A stretch of 64,000 nucleotides of DNA from Sphingobium lactosutens DS20 (GCF_000445105.1 NZ_ATDP01000082.1:124001-188000); one strand, 5' to 3'. Shown: positions 1-10,217, counted from the stretch's first letter. The notes: generated by a model from the letters alone, not told the origin. Numbers and translations: made by a program.

Positions 1-9
1 TACGCGATC

Positions 10-198
10 GTGACGTTAGCCTACTGGTGGTGTGCACTGACAATTTTGGGGCTGATCTCCGTCATGTTCCATTGCAGAAGTTATGGGGATGACGCCTGTT
101 GGGAGGCCTCAAGGCCCATCCTCTGGGGTGGGTTATGTTTAGGAGCGGTGGGGTACGTCTTCGTAATTCGCCGGTTAAAGAATAAGGGCAAGGATTAG
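10..198 (+). CDS. Small two-helix membrane protein (hypothetical)
   Basis: Unrecognised 62-residue protein read from a GTG. The frame stays open to the window edge, so the true start may lie upstream. Two hydrophobic stretches are visible, at about residues 3-22 and 38-54. The second is followed by a basic tail rich in Arg and Lys, so a small inner-membrane protein with its C-terminus in the cytoplasm is likely. It ends 6 bp before the acyl-CoA carboxylase gene and may be co-transcribed with it. No function can be assigned from sequence. Confidence 0.5.
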   Translation: MTLAYWWCALTILGLISVMFHCRSYGDDACWEASRPILWGGLCLGAVGYVFVIRRLKNKGKD

Positions 199-204
199 AA
201 CGAT

Positions 205-2221
205 ATGCCAATCACCAAGATCCTGATCGCGAACCGTGGCGAAATTGCGTGTCGTGTCATGCGCACGGCCAAGAAGATGGGCATCAAGACCGTCGCGGTC
301 TATTCCGATGCCGATGCCCGCGCGCCGCATGTGCTGATGGCCGATGAAGCCGTGCATATCGGCCCGTCGCCCGCCGCCCAATCCTATTTGATCGCGGACA
401 AGATCATCGCGGCGTGCAAGCAGACCGGCGCGGACGCGGTCCATCCGGGCTACGGCTTCCTGTCCGAGCGCGAATCCTTCCGCAAAGCGCTCGACGCAGA
501 GGGCATTATCTTCATCGGCCCCCCCGCCAATGCCATCGCCGCGATGGGCGACAAGATCGAGTCCAAGAAGCTCGCCAAGCAAGCGGGCGTCAATGTCGTC
601 CCCGGCTTCGTGGGGGAGATCGAGGACACCGACCACGCCGTCCGTATCTCCAACGAGATCGGCTATCCGGTGATTCGGCTATCCGGTGATGATGAAGGCG
701 TCGGCCGGCGGCGGCGGCAAGGGGATGCGTCTCGCCTATAGCGAGCAGGATGTCCGCGAGGGCTTCGAGGCGACCAAGCGCGAGGGGCTGGCCTCCTTCG
801 GCGACGACCGCGTGTTCATCGAGAAGTTCATCGAAAGCCCGCGCCATATCGAAATCCAGGTGCTGGGCGACCAGCATGGCAACATCGTCTATCTGAACGA
901 GCGCGAATGTTCGATCCAGCGCCGCCACCAGAAGGTGGTCGAGGAAGCGCCGTCGCCCTTCGTCAGCCCCGAAATGCGCCGCAAGATGGGCGAGCAGTGC
1001 GTCGCGCTCGCCCGCGCGGTCGGCTATTTCAGCGCGGGCACGGTCGAACTGATCGTGTCGGGCGCGGACAAGACCGGCGATAGCTTCTACTTCCTGGAAA
1101 TGAACACCCGGCTTCAAGTGGAGCATTGCGTCACCGAAGAAATCACCGGCGTCGATCTGGTCGAGCAGATGATCCGCGTCGCCAATGGCGAAAAGCTGGC
1201 CTTCACCCAGGATGAGGTGAAGCTCAACGGCTGGGCGGTCGAGAACCGCGTTTATGCCGAGGACCCCTATCGCGGCTTCCTGCCCTCAACCGGCCGCCTT
1301 GTCCGCTACAATCCCCCTGAGGAAGGCACGGACGAAACCGGCGCGAAGGTCCGCGTGGACGATGGCGTGGCCGAGGGTGGCGAAGTTTCCATGTTCTACG
1401 ACCCGATGATCGCTAAGCTGGTGACATGGGCGCCCACGCGCCTCGAAGCTATCGACAAGCAGATCGAGGCGCTTGATCGGTTCGAGATCGAAGGACCGGG
1501 GCATAATATCGATTTCCTGTCCGCGCTGATGCAGCATGATCGGTTCCGTTCCGGCAACATCACCACCGGCTTCATCGCCGAGGAATATCCCGAAGGGTTC
1601 AAGGGCGCGCCCGCGTCACCGGAACTGCTGAAGCGGCTGTCAGCCATCGGCGCATTTGCCGCGATGGCGCAGGCCGATCGCGCACGTCGGATCGAAGGAC
1701 AGTTGGGCAAGCGGCTGTCTCCGCCCACTGGCTGGCAGGTGAAGATCGGCGACGCGCTGCATGATGTCGTGATTGATGGCGATGACGTCACCGTGGACGG
1801 CGAGAGCGTCGATATGGCGCTAGAATATACGCCCGGCGATCGGCTGATCGAGGCGGAATTTGGCGATGACATACTGACTGTGCGGATCGCGGCGGCACGG
1901 TCGGGCTTTGTCCTGACCGCCCATGGCGCGAGCCACCGCCTGCGCATACTGCCCGCCCATGCTGCGCCCTATGCTGCGCACATGCTGGAAAAGGTCGCAC
2001 CAGACCTGTCCAAATATCTCATCTGCCCGATGCCTGGCCTGCTGGTCGCGCTCAATGTCAAGGAAGGCGACAAGGTCGAGGTTGGCCAGCCGCTTGCCGT
2101 GATCGAAGCCATGAAAATGGAGAATATTCTACGCGCGGGCAAGGCCGGGACGGTCAAGAGCGTGTCGGCTGCACAGGGAGAGAGCCTTCCCGTAGACGCC
2201 GTGATCCTGGAACTGGAATAG
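205..2221 (+). pseudogene. pccA: Acyl-CoA (propionyl-CoA type) carboxylase alpha subunit, frameshifted
   Basis: Biotin-dependent acyl-CoA carboxylase alpha subunit. The family carboxylates biotin with ATP and bicarbonate, then passes the carboxyl group to an acyl-CoA through a beta subunit. The order is biotin-carboxylase N-domain ([13 protein letters not shown] at the start), ATP-grasp loop ([13 protein letters not shown]), the EMNTRLQVEH motif, and a C-terminal biotinyl domain with AMKM. About 670 residues would be normal for a biotin-carboxylase plus biotin-carrier fusion. The frame is correct to Val156, then a 16-bp tandem duplication shifts it. The upstream frame stops at 739-741 after 178 residues, and the rest (688-2221) continues in the next frame. 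The break lies just before the glycine-rich ATP-binding loop, so the truncated product should be inactive. No pccB is visible. An assembly error is the main alternative. Confidence 0.9.
659..690 (+). repeat. Perfect 16-bp tandem duplication inside pccA
   Basis: Positions 659-674 and 675-690 are identical (TCGGCTATCCGGTGAT). The unit covers the codons for Gly-Tyr-Pro-Val. Deleting one copy restores an uninterrupted reading (…[15 protein letters not shown]…). Because 16 is not a multiple of three, the extra copy is the whole cause of the frameshift. Confidence 0.97.
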
Positions 2222-2230
2222 GAGGGGTTC

Positions 2231-2261
2231 CGCAGAGGGCTTGCCGAACAAGCCCTCTGCG
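2231..2261 (+). terminator. Hairpin after pccA
   Basis: Perfect 13-bp inverted repeat (CGCAGAGGGCTTG and its complement) around a 5-nt loop, starting 9 bp after the pccA stop. There is no T-run, so it may be a weak or Rho-assisted terminator, or an mRNA-stabilising hairpin. Confidence 0.6.
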
Positions 2262-2324
2262 ATGACAAAGAACGCTTTGCCTTCCCCCTCGACGACGGAG
2301 GCGCGGCTCGCTATCCGCGTCCCG

Positions 2325-3371
2325 ATGCACGGCTATATCGCTCCGCTTCGGCTGCGCCTGGATGGCGAGGCGCTGGTGTCCAACTGGCGGTGGCTTGCAC
2401 AAATGAGCGGCTCTGCGGCCTGCGGCGCTGCGATCAAGGCCAATGGCTATGGTCTTGGCGCGGAGGCCGTCATGCAGCGCCTGATCCGCGCAGGGTGCCG
2501 CGATTTTTTCGTGTCCAATTGGGGGGAGGCGCAGGCGCTTGAGCCATTGTTGACGGATGGCGTTCGCCTGTCCGTTCTGCATGGCGTGCGGGGCGAGGAT
2601 ATGGCGATCGCTACCGAGTCGCGCGCCAAGCCGGTTTTGTCGACGCCCGCCCAGATTGCGCGATGGCGCGATGCGGGCGGTAAGCCGTGCGATGTCATGA
2701 TCGATACCGGCATGAACCGGCTGGGACTAGACTGGCGGAGCGAGACTCTGGCTGTTCTCAATGGGCTGACTGTTGAAACGGTCATGAGCCATCTCGCCTC
2801 AGCCGATGAAGAGGTGGCGCTCAATAGGGTGCAGCTGGACCGCTTCGCCGACATTGCCCGTCGCGTGCCCGGGGAGCGCCACAGCCTGGCGAACAGTGCG
2901 GGCATTTGCCGTGGCGCAGACTATCACTTCGACCTGACACGGCCGGGCATAGCGTTGTATGGCGGCGTGCCTCATGTCAAAGCGGTCGGGCATATTCGCC
3001 AGGTCGTCCAGCCACAGGCGCAGATATTGCAGCGGCGTCGCCTGATCGCGGGCGACAGCATCGGATATAATGCGACATTCACGGCGACGCGCGATCATGA
3101 GATCGCCATCTTGAACCTTGGCTATGCGGATGGGTATCTGCGGGGCTTTTCGGGGACGGGCGAGGCGAGCGCAGGGGGTGCGCGCCTGCCAGTTCTTGGC
3201 CGGGTATCGATGGACCTGGTGGCGATCGATGTCAGCGCCAGGGCGGATCTGGCCGAAGGGGACTGGGTCGACATAGACTATGACCTGCGCCGGGCGTCGG
3301 CCGCATCGGGCCTGTCGCAATATGAACTGCTGACAGGGCTTGGCGCGCGTTATGATCGGTCGTGGGCCTGA
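2325..3371 (+). CDS. alr: Alanine racemase
   Basis: PLP-dependent fold-type III racemase that makes D-alanine for peptidoglycan. The PLP lysine motif ([12 protein letters not shown]) lies near residue 40 and the substrate/PLP region ([21 protein letters not shown]) follows. The catalytic tyrosine region ([10 protein letters not shown]) and the C-terminal beta domain ([23 protein letters not shown]) are intact. I prefer the ATG at 2325 (348 residues), because the family's [10 protein letters not shown] strand then sits near the N-terminus. An in-frame ATG at 2262, immediately after the hairpin, would add 21 unconserved residues. The stop overlaps the start of the next gene by one base. Confidence 0.9.
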   Translation: MHGYIAPLRLRLDGEALVSNWRWLAQMSGSAACGAAIKANGYGLGAEAVMQRLIRAGCRDFFVSNWGEAQALEPLLTDGVRLSVLHGVRGEDMAIATESRAKPVLSTPAQIARWRDAGGKPCDVMIDTGMNRLGLDWRSETLAVLNGLTVETVMSHLASADEEVALNRVQLDRFADIARRVPGERHSLANSAGICRGADYHFDLTRPGIALYGGVPHVKAVGHIRQVVQPQAQILQRRRLIAGDSIGYNATFTATRDHEIAILNLGYADGYLRGFSGTGEASAGGARLPVLGRVSMDLVAIDVSARADLAEGDWVDIDYDLRRASAASGLSQYELLTGLGARYDRSWA

Positions 3372-3517
3372 TGACGCGGGGCATAGCCAAGGCCGATCTG
3401 CCGACCAAGACATGCCCGGTGTGTCAGCGGCCCTTCGCCTGGCGCAAGAAATGGGCGCGCGATTGGGATCAGGTCATCTATTGTTCGGAACGCTGCCGAC
3501 GGTCGAAACCGACATGA
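3371..3517 (+). CDS. DUF2256 zinc-binding small protein
   Basis: A 48-residue protein with the DUF2256 signature: [15 protein letters not shown] near residues 14-28 and YCSERCRR near 37-44. Four cysteines in a CxxC…CxxxC arrangement suggest a zinc knuckle. Function is unknown. The ATG shares its A with the alr stop (TGATG), so it is probably translationally coupled to alr. A hairpin and T-run follow directly. It is easily missed because of its size. Confidence 0.85.
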   Translation: MTRGIAKADLPTKTCPVCQRPFAWRKKWARDWDQVIYCSERCRRSKPT

Positions 3518-3519
3518 AG

Positions 3520-3551
3520 AAGGCCGCCGGCTATCGACCGGCAGCCTTTTT
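3520..3551 (+). terminator. Rho-independent terminator of alr operon
   Basis: AAGGCCGCCGG pairs with CCGGCAGCCTT (one C/A mismatch) across a 7-nt loop and is followed by a run of five T. It lies between converging transcription units (alr operon and the thiolase gene), so it may act for both. Confidence 0.75.
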
Positions 3552-3570
3552 CCGATCATGCAACGGGGGA

Positions 3571-4743
3571 TCAGCGTTCGATGCACATGGCAACGCCCAT
3601 GCCGCCGCCGATGCACAGCGTAGCCAATCCCTTCTTGGCATCGCGCTTGCCCATTTCGTAGAGCAGGGTCGTCAGCACGCGCGCGCCCGATGCGCCAATG
3701 GGATGGCCGATCGCGATCGCCCCGCCATTCACATTGACCTTTTCAGGGTCGAATCCCAGTTCCTGGCTGACCGACAGGGCCTGCGCGGCGAAGGCCTCAT
3801 TGGCTTCGATCAGGTCAAGATCGGCAACCGACCAGCCCGCCTTGGCCAAGGCCTTGCGGCTCGCGGGAGCCGGGCCGATGCCCATGATCGACGGGTCAAC
3901 GCCGCACGTGCCAAAGCCCGCGATACGACCCAGGATCGTCGCGCCGCGCTTTGCGGCTTCATCGGCCGTCATCAGCACCAGCGCGGCGGCGCCATCGTTC
4001 AGCCCGCTGGCATTGCCAGCCGTGACGGTACCGTCCTTCTTGAAAGCGGGCTTAAGCCCACTCATCGCCTCCACCGTCGCGCCGTCGCGGATATATTCGT
4101 CTGTGTCGACGATGGTGTCGCCCTTGCGCCCCTTCACCGTTACCGGCGCAATTTCATCCTTGAAGCGACCGGAAGATCGCGCCGCCGAAGCCTTGTTCTG
4201 GCTGGCAACGGCGAATGCGTCCTGCGCTTCCCGGCTGATCTGATATTTTTCAGCCAGATTTTCGGCGGTGATGCCCATATGATAGGCGTTGAAGGCGTCG
4301 GTCAGGCCGTCGACGATCATCGTATCGACCAGGCTGACATTGCCCATTTTCTGGCCGGCGCGCAAGAACTGGGCATGCGGCGCGAGCGACATATTTTCCT
4401 GCCCACCTGCAACCATGATGCGCGCGTCGCCGAGCGCGATCGCCTGTGCTGCGAGCGCTACTGCGCGAAGGCCCGACCCGCACACCTGATTGATCGCAAA
4501 GGCGGTGCGATCCACCGGGATGCCGGCGGCGACCGCTGCCTGCCGGGCGGGGTTCTGGCCCAGGCCCGCGGTCAGCACATGGCCCAGGATCACCTCATCC
4601 ACTTCGTCGGCAGAAACCCCCGCCTGCTCCAGCGCGGCCTGGATCGCGGTCTGGCCCAGGACATGCGCCGGCGTGGTGCTGAAGGCGCCAAGGAAACTGC
4701 CCACAGGGGTGCGTTTCGCGGCGGTGATGACGATGTCTGACAA
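3571..4743 (-). CDS. phaA: Acetyl-CoA acetyltransferase (thiolase)
   Basis: Condenses two acetyl-CoA into acetoacetyl-CoA, or runs the reverse thiolysis. It is the first step of polyhydroxybutyrate synthesis in PHA producers. The acyl-binding cysteine motif ([11 protein letters not shown]) is near residue 88, the histidine motif ([16 protein letters not shown]) is near 345, and the second cysteine (CIGGGMGVA) is near the C-terminus. The natural N-terminus [16 protein letters not shown] points to a TTG start at 4743, giving 390 residues, the usual thiolase length. The reading frame stays open upstream into phaC territory but without family similarity. The neighbouring PHA-synthase-like hydrolase and phaR support a PHA role; a beta-oxidation role is also possible. 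Confidence 0.85.
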   Translation of the reverse strand: MSDIVITAAKRTPVGSFLGAFSTTPAHVLGQTAIQAALEQAGVSADEVDEVILGHVLTAGLGQNPARQAAVAAGIPVDRTAFAINQVCGSGLRAVALAAQAIALGDARIMVAGGQENMSLAPHAQFLRAGQKMGNVSLVDTMIVDGLTDAFNAYHMGITAENLAEKYQISREAQDAFAVASQNKASAARSSGRFKDEIAPVTVKGRKGDTIVDTDEYIRDGATVEAMSGLKPAFKKDGTVTAGNASGLNDGAAALVLMTADEAAKRGATILGRIAGFGTCGVDPSIMGIGPAPASRKALAKAGWSVADLDLIEANEAFAAQALSVSQELGFDPEKVNVNGGAIAIGHPIGASGARVLTTLLYEMGKRDAKKGLATLCIGGGMGVAMCIER

Positions 4744-4792
4744 GGCCTCTATCCTCTTCGATGGTGGATGGGTTTTCGCAGGCGCAATAGCA

Positions 4793-5881
4793 TCAGCCGC
4801 TATGACTGGAAAGCCAATGGGACAAAGGTACCCATAACAGGTCGCGCGCGCGCCCACCCACGACCATGCCGACATGGCCAAGGGACAAGTTGCGCACGTC
4901 ACGCAGGTTCGGGCTGGCGGCCGCGGGAACGATGCGGTCGGTGGTCGAGCGGATCGACAAGGTAGGGCAGGCGAGGTCTTCGGGGGCAACCACCCTGTTT
5001 TCGATGCGCCACTGCCCCCGGCCAGGCGTGTCCGCGGCGTAAAAGGATTCAAAAAGGTCGCGGCCCGCCGCATAAGTCAGCGGCGCACCTTCATTCGCCC
5101 AATCCTCGACCGCCAGAAATGCCTGTTCGGCGTCCGATCCCGGTTCGGCGTCGGCGAAGGCGGCGAATTTGCGGATGGTGCGCGCAGGGTCCATCGCCCA
5201 GAAACCGGATTGCAGCACTTCCATGGGAACATAGCCGATCCGCTGGCACATCGGCTTCGCGCCACGCCACAGCCCGGCGATCAAATCCAGATCGGCGGCA
5301 GGAAAACGACTGAAGCGCCAAGGGGCGGCTATGGTCGCAACGGCCGTCGCGGGGATGAGCGCCGCCGCCCCCAGCGCCAGACTGCCGCCCAGGCAATAGC
5401 CGACAAGGATGGGCGGGCAGGGAAGGGCGGCGAGCAGCGGCAGCAGTCTTTCCGTCACATGCCGGTCCAGGCCAAGCGTCGCATCCGCAGCGCCCGGCGC
5501 GCCCCAGTCAACCAGATAGGCGTCATGCCCTGCTGCGGCCATGTGGCGCAGCAAGGACCGACGCTCCGACAGATCGAGCACGCGGGGCGGATTGATGAGC
5601 GAGGGAATGAAAACGACCGGAACGCCGTGCTTTCCCGCGCCATATTGCAGCAACCGGGCCGGACCGGCCTTGGCGATACAGCGCCCCGCCTCATGTGGTG
5701 GCGCACGATGAGCGACCTGATATTTGCGCAGTCCCGCAAGCGCGCGCTTGCGCAGGTTTGGATCGCCCTCCGTTTCGCGCCATAAAATATTGAGAAAAAG
5801 GGGCAAAGGCCGGGGGCCATGTTGCGGTGCGGCAACGCCCTGTGCTATTGCGGCATCTGCAGGTGTGGGAGAGGTATCCAT
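4793..5881 (-). CDS. PHA synthase-like alpha/beta hydrolase
   Basis: Alpha/beta-hydrolase of the poly(3-hydroxyalkanoate) synthase family, 362 residues. The nucleophile elbow is GYCLGG, a cysteine in place of the lipase serine as in PhaC. The candidate acid residue is in RSTTDRIVP and the histidine in GHVGMVVGG near the C-terminus. The length matches class III PhaC rather than class I (about 550-600), yet no PhaE partner is visible. It is divergent from the PHA regulator phaR and followed by a thiolase, so polyester metabolism is the likely role. The ATG at 5881 overlaps the phaR ATG on the other strand. An in-frame ATG further upstream would extend the protein into phaR. Confidence 0.75.
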   Translation of the reverse strand: MDTSPTPADAAIAQGVAAPQHGPRPLPLFLNILWRETEGDPNLRKRALAGLRKYQVAHRAPPHEAGRCIAKAGPARLLQYGAGKHGVPVVFIPSLINPPRVLDLSERRSLLRHMAAAGHDAYLVDWGAPGAADATLGLDRHVTERLLPLLAALPCPPILVGYCLGGSLALGAAALIPATAVATIAAPWRFSRFPAADLDLIAGLWRGAKPMCQRIGYVPMEVLQSGFWAMDPARTIRKFAAFADAEPGSDAEQAFLAVEDWANEGAPLTYAAGRDLFESFYAADTPGRGQWRIENRVVAPEDLACPTLSIRSTTDRIVPAAASPNLRDVRNLSLGHVGMVVGGRARDLLWVPLSHWLSSHSG

Positions 5882-6464
5882 GTCCAAATCAAAGGCCGCC
5901 AACAGTTCGGAACCGGTCGTCATCAAGAAGTACGCCAATAGGCGGCTCTATAACACCGAAACATCCAGTTACATCACCCTGGACCTGCTGTCGCAAATGA
6001 CGCGGGAGGGGCGGGAATTTGTCGTCGTCGATGCCAAGACCGGCGAGGACATCACGCATAATGTGCTGACGCAGATCATCATGGAAGAGGAACAGCGTGG
6101 CAAGAATATGCTGCCTGTCAACTTCCTGCGCCAGCTAATCGCCATGTACGGCGATTCGATGCAATCCATGGTGCCGCAATATCTCGAAGCGTCGATGGAC
6201 GCATTCCGCAAGAATCAGCAGCAGTTTCAGGAAGCGATGAAGGGTGCGTTCGGCGGCGGCCCGCTCGCCGAGATCGCCAAGCGCAACATGCAGATGTTCG
6301 AAGCGGCCGCCAGCGCCTTTGGTAACGGCGTGCCGGGAATGCCAGGCATGCCCGGCGCACAACCGGCAGCGGCCAGCGCATCGGAAGGCGCCAAGGATGA
6401 CGAGATCGCCGAACTCAAGGCGCAATTGGCCGCGCTTAACGCCAAGATCGACAAGCTGAGCTGA
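5880..6464 (+). CDS. phaR: Polyhydroxyalkanoate synthesis repressor PhaR
   Basis: PHA-responsive DNA-binding repressor of PHA/phasin genes. The N-terminal PHB/PHA-accumulation regulator domain (IKKYANRRLYNTETSSYITL at about residues 15-34, continuing to about 75) is clear and is followed by the PHB-binding repeat region (NFLRQLIAMYGDSMQSMVPQ). The C-terminal part is Ala/Gly/Met rich and ends in a short coiled coil (AELKAQLAALNAKIDKLS). A good ribosome site (GGGAGAGG, 6 nt before the ATG) fixes the start. It is divergent from the PhaC-like gene, so its operator probably lies within these two starts. Confidence 0.92.
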   Translation: MSKSKAANSSEPVVIKKYANRRLYNTETSSYITLDLLSQMTREGREFVVVDAKTGEDITHNVLTQIIMEEEQRGKNMLPVNFLRQLIAMYGDSMQSMVPQYLEASMDAFRKNQQQFQEAMKGAFGGGPLAEIAKRNMQMFEAAASAFGNGVPGMPGMPGAQPAAASASEGAKDDEIAELKAQLAALNAKIDKLS

Positions 6465-6550
6465 CCGCTTCGGCAAAGGGTCGACAGGGATGGCGCGTCT
6501 GGCCTATGGCGCGCCATCTTCCTCAATCGATCAGCCAAGGTCAGCCCTCT

Positions 6551-8077
6551 GTGAAGCACGCTCTTTCCGTCACCCGCGAACAGGATTTCGCCGCCTGGTA
6601 TCAGACCGTCATCGCCGAAGCCGACATGGCGGAGGAAAGCGGCGTGCGCGGCTGCATGGTGATCCGTCCCTGGGGCTATGGCATCTGGGAGAGGATGCAA
6701 AAGCTGCTGGATGAGCAGATCAAGGCGACCGGCCACGAAAATTGCTATTTCCCGCTATTCATCCCGCTGTCCTATTTTGAAAAGGAAGCCGAGCATGTCG
6801 ACGGCTTCGCCAAGGAAATGGCGGTCGTCACTCATCACCGGCTGATTCAGCAGGACGGCAAGCTGGTCCCCGATCCCGAAGCGAAGCTGGAGGAGCCGCT
6901 GGTCGTGCGTCCGACATCGGAGACGGTGATCGGCGCGGCGTTCAGCCGCTGGGTACAAAGCTGGCGCGATCTTCCCGTGCTCATCAACCAATGGGCCAAT
7001 GTCGTGCGGTGGGAGATGCGCACCCGCATGTTCCTGCGCACTGCCGAATTTCTGTGGCAGGAAGGGCATACCGCGCACGCCACGGTTGACGAGGCGATGG
7101 ACGAAACGCTCAAGATGCTGGAAGTCTATCGCGTCTTTGCCGAGGATTGCGTGGCAATGCCCGTGGTCGCGGGTGAGAAGCCGGAAAATGAGCGCTTTCC
7201 CGGTGCCGTCGCCACCTATTCGATCGAGGCGATGATGCAGGATGGCAAGGCGCTGCAGGCCGGCACCTCGCATTTTCTGGGCACGACCTTCAGCCAGGCG
7301 CAGAATATCAAATTCCAGAATGCCGAAGGGCAGCAAGAACTAGCGCAAACGACCAGCTGGGGCGTGTCGACGCGGATGATCGGCGGCCTCATCATGACGC
7401 ATGGCGATGACGATGGTCTGCGCGTGCCGCCGCGCGTCGCGCCCTATCAGATCGTCCTCGTGCCGATGCTGCGCGATACGGACGAGGATGCGGCGATCGT
7501 CGAATATTGTGCGGATCTGGTTCATCGACTGAACCAGCTGGACGCATTCCGCGAGCCGGTGCGCGCATTGCTTGACAAACGTCCGGCCAAGGCCGCGACG
7601 AAACGCTGGGGCTGGGTCAAGAAGGGCGCCCCGATTGTCATTGAAGTGGGGAGCCGCGATGTGGCGGGCGGCAATGTATCGGTCATTCGCCGCGACCGGC
7701 TGTATCGGGCGGATGGCAAGCTCGACAGCCAGATTGTCGCGAAGGATGATCTGGTCGAAAACGCGGTTGCGATGCTGGAAGAGGTTCAAGCCGCCCTGTT
7801 CGCCGATGCAAAGGCAAGGCTGAATGGCGCGATCGATGATTCAATCACCGATCTGGATGCGCTGAAAGCCTATTTCGGGGCGAGCAAAAAGCCAGGGTGG
7901 GCGCTGGTGCAATGGGCCAAGCCCACGGGGGCGGACCTGGAAAAAGTCGTGCAATGGCTCAAGGGCGAAAAGCTGACTTTGCGCAACGTGCCAAGCGATG
8001 CGGCGCCGGCGGACGGTGGCTGCATCTTCACCGGTGGCGCAGCGGTCGAGCGGGTGCTGGTTGGCCGTAGCTACTGA
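6551..8077 (+). CDS. proS: Prolyl-tRNA synthetase, archaeal/eukaryotic (type 3) form
   Basis: Class II aminoacyl-tRNA synthetase charging tRNA-Pro. Motif 1-2 regions (GCMVIRPWGYGIWERMQ, LVVRPTSETVIGAAFSRW, NVVRWEMRTRMFLRTAEFLWQEGHTAH) and motif 3 (GVSTRMIGGLIMTHGDDDGLRVPPRVAP) are intact. The anticodon-binding domain follows (PYQIVLVPM…). A C-terminal extension ends in Tyr (GRSY), a hallmark of the archaeal/eukaryotic type; the bacterial editing insertion is absent. I use the GTG at 6551 (508 residues). An ATG at 6506 would add 15 residues with no clear family match or ribosome site. Confidence 0.92.
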   Translation: MKHALSVTREQDFAAWYQTVIAEADMAEESGVRGCMVIRPWGYGIWERMQKLLDEQIKATGHENCYFPLFIPLSYFEKEAEHVDGFAKEMAVVTHHRLIQQDGKLVPDPEAKLEEPLVVRPTSETVIGAAFSRWVQSWRDLPVLINQWANVVRWEMRTRMFLRTAEFLWQEGHTAHATVDEAMDETLKMLEVYRVFAEDCVAMPVVAGEKPENERFPGAVATYSIEAMMQDGKALQAGTSHFLGTTFSQAQNIKFQNAEGQQELAQTTSWGVSTRMIGGLIMTHGDDDGLRVPPRVAPYQIVLVPMLRDTDEDAAIVEYCADLVHRLNQLDAFREPVRALLDKRPAKAATKRWGWVKKGAPIVIEVGSRDVAGGNVSVIRRDRLYRADGKLDSQIVAKDDLVENAVAMLEEVQAALFADAKARLNGAIDDSITDLDALKAYFGASKKPGWALVQWAKPTGADLEKVVQWLKGEKLTLRNVPSDAAPADGGCIFTGGAAVERVLVGRSY

Positions 8078-8092
8078 CTTTTACTCATAGGT

Positions 8093-8144
8093 CGCTTGCC
8101 GCGAGCAAAAAGGGAAATCATCTCCACTTTGCTCGCGGCGAGCG
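8093..8144 (+). terminator. Bidirectional stem-loop between proS and hslU
   Basis: CGCTTGCCGCGAGCAAA (8093-8109) pairs with TTTGCTCGCGGCGAGCG (8128-8144), giving 17 bp with a single G-T wobble and an 18-nt loop. It separates two converging genes. There is no long T-run, so it is a structured 3' end rather than a classic intrinsic terminator. Confidence 0.65.
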
Positions 8145-8146
8145 GT

Positions 8147-9448
8147 TCAGAGTACGTATTTGCTGAGGTCCGTGTCCCGCGCCACGGCGCTCAGTTGCTT
8201 TTCAACATAGGCGCCGTCGATCACGAGGGTTTCGCCGCGCCTGTCCTCCGCATCGAAGCTGACATCTTCCAGCAGCTTTTCCATCACCGTCTGAAGGCGG
8301 CGGGCGCCGATATTCTCGACCTCGCTATTGACCTCGGCGGCGATCTTGGCAACGGCGCGAATGCCCTCGGGTGTCAGGTCGATCGTCACCTCCTCGGTTG
8401 CCAGGAGCGCGCGATATTGCGCGACCAGGCTTGCCTTGGTGTCAGACAGGATCGCCACGAAATCCTCTTCGGTGAGCGCCTTTAACTCGACACGGATCGG
8501 CAGGCGGCCCTGCAATTCGGGCAACAGATCACTGGGTTTGGCGACATGGAACGCGCCGGACGCGATGAAGAGGATATGATCGGTCTTGAGCGGGCCATAT
8601 TTGGTAGCCACGGTCGTCCCCTCGATCAGTGGCAGCAGGTCGCGCTGTACGCCTTCGCGGCTTACCGAACCGCCACGCACATCGCTGACCGCGATCTTGT
8701 CGATTTCATCGAGGAACACGATGCCATTTTGTTCCGCGCTGGTGATGGCGACGCGCGCGACGTCATCCTGGTCCAGCCGCTTGTCCTGCTCTTCCTCGAC
8801 GAGCTTGTCCCAGGCATCGGCGACGCGCATCTTGCGCCGTTTTTTCTGGGTCTGGCCAAATGCCTTGGACATCATGTCGGACAGGTTGATCATGCCGACC
8901 TGACCGCCCATCCCGGGTATCTCCATCGGCAGGGAGGGGCTGTCGGCGACGTCGACCTCCACCTCGACATCGTTCATCTGGTCATTCTCGATCTTCTGAC
9001 GGAATGACAGGCGCGTGGCCTCACTCGCTTCCTTGCCGGTGAGCGCATCGAGCAGACGCGCCATGGCGGCCTCTGACGCGGCTTCGCGCACAGCTTCGCG
9101 GCGACGATCCTTTTCCAGCCGTACCGCTTCCTCGACCAGATCGCGGACGATCTGCTCGACGTCCCGACCGACATAGCCCACTTCGGTGAATTTGGTCGCT
9201 TCCACCTTCACGAATGGCGCGTCGGCCAGCTTGGCGAGGCGGCGGCTGATCTCCGTCTTGCCGCACCCCGTCGGGCCGATCATCAGGATGTTCTTGGGCG
9301 TCACCTCGTCGCGCAGATCGGCGGACAGATGCTGCCGGCGCCAGCGGTTGCGTAGCGCGACCGCGACGGCGCGCTTTGCATCCTGCTGTCCGATGATATG
9401 CGCGTCCAACGCAGCGACGATGGCTTTGGGCGTAAGATTGTCGTTCAT
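8147..9448 (-). CDS. hslU: ATP-dependent protease ATPase subunit HslU
   Basis: AAA+ unfoldase of the HslVU (ClpYQ) protease, 433 residues, the usual length. Walker A ([16 protein letters not shown]) is near residue 60, the pore loop is in the GYVGRD region near residue 90, and Walker B ([12 protein letters not shown]) is near 250. The sensor region and the C-terminal tail that docks into HslV (…DTDLSKYVL) are present. It is downstream of hslV with a 24-bp gap, so the two form an operon transcribed leftwards. Confidence 0.96.
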   Translation of the reverse strand: MNDNLTPKAIVAALDAHIIGQQDAKRAVAVALRNRWRRQHLSADLRDEVTPKNILMIGPTGCGKTEISRRLAKLADAPFVKVEATKFTEVGYVGRDVEQIVRDLVEEAVRLEKDRRREAVREAASEAAMARLLDALTGKEASEATRLSFRQKIENDQMNDVEVEVDVADSPSLPMEIPGMGGQVGMINLSDMMSKAFGQTQKKRRKMRVADAWDKLVEEEQDKRLDQDDVARVAITSAEQNGIVFLDEIDKIAVSDVRGGSVSREGVQRDLLPLIEGTTVATKYGPLKTDHILFIASGAFHVAKPSDLLPELQGRLPIRVELKALTEEDFVAILSDTKASLVAQYRALLATEEVTIDLTPEGIRAVAKIAAEVNSEVENIGARRLQTVMEKLLEDVSFDAEDRRGETLVIDGAYVEKQLSAVARDTDLSKYVL

Positions 9449-9472
9449 GATCTCTTCTTGGGTAACTGTGGG

Positions 9473-10042
9473 TCAGGCAACGCTGTCGAGCGTTTCGATC
9501 GTCAATTGGTCATTGGTGTAGACGCAAATGTCGGCGGCCACGGCCATCGCCTTGCGCGCCAGGGTTTCAGCGTCCTGCTCATAGTCCATAAGCGCCCGGG
9601 CCGCGGCGAGCGCGAAGTTGCCGCCCGACCCGATCGCTGCGACGCCGTTCAGCGGCTCAAGAACGTCGCCGTTACCGGTCAGGATCAGCGTCACGTCCTT
9701 GTCGGCGACGATCATCATCGCCTCCAGGTTGCGCAGATATTTGTCGGTGCGCCAATCCTTGGCCAGTTCCACGGCGGCGCGCATGAGCTGACCATTATGG
9801 CGTTCCAGCTTTGCTTCCAGCCGTTCGAACAGCGTGAAAGCATCGGCGGTCGCGCCGGCAAAGCCGCCAATCACGCTGCCATCATGGAGGCGGCGGACCT
9901 TTCGGGCGTTGGGCTTCATCACAGTCTGGCCCATGGACACCTGGCCGTCACCGGCTACGATGACCTTGCCATTTTTTCGGACGGACATGATGGTGGTGCC
10001 ATGCCAAACGGGCATGGAGGATGCGCGAGGTTGATCGGTCAT
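9473..10042 (-). CDS. hslV: ATP-dependent protease peptidase subunit HslV
   Basis: Proteasome-beta-like threonine peptidase of HslVU. The catalytic N-terminal threonine appears in [23 protein letters not shown]; the mature enzyme should begin at the first Thr after [16 protein letters not shown] and the family C-terminus are present. The start at 10042 ([15 protein letters not shown]) gives 189 residues with a short propeptide, typical for alphaproteobacteria. The frame is open 12 codons further upstream. Confidence 0.95.
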   Translation of the reverse strand: MTDQPRASSMPVWHGTTIMSVRKNGKVIVAGDGQVSMGQTVMKPNARKVRRLHDGSVIGGFAGATADAFTLFERLEAKLERHNGQLMRAAVELAKDWRTDKYLRNLEAMMIVADKDVTLILTGNGDVLEPLNGVAAIGSGGNFALAAARALMDYEQDAETLARKAMAVAADICVYTNDQLTIETLDSVA

Positions 10043-10158
10043 GCCGCGCGATATGGGACGCCGGGCGGAGGCGCGCAAGAGACGGCATTCCCACCGTCAC
10101 CTGTGTCATTAATACGACAGATATATTTCAAAGCTGTGCCGGAACCAATGTGGGTCAA

Positions 10159-10187
10159 TTGACATTGTGCAGCGCACAACGAATGAT
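10159..10187 (+). promoter_or_regulatory. Candidate promoter with palindromic spacer
   Basis: TTGACA (10159-10164), 17-nt spacer, AATGAT (10182-10187), about 30 bp before the small gene at 10218. The spacer begins with an exact inverted repeat, TTGTGC-AGC-GCACAA (10165-10179), between the -35 and -10 boxes, the position of a typical repressor operator. Confidence 0.5.
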
Positions 10188-10217
10188 TAGTTATTGGTTT
10201 CGACAGGAGCGACTGGG

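Noticed and set aside
3340..4740. 466-codon plus-strand frame
   Set aside because: Antisense shadow of the thiolase gene and the terminal part of alr/DUF2256; no protein family features.
10043..10140. Heat-shock (RpoH) promoter upstream of hslV
   Set aside because: A TTTGAAA-like box exists on the minus strand, but no matching -10 at correct spacing.
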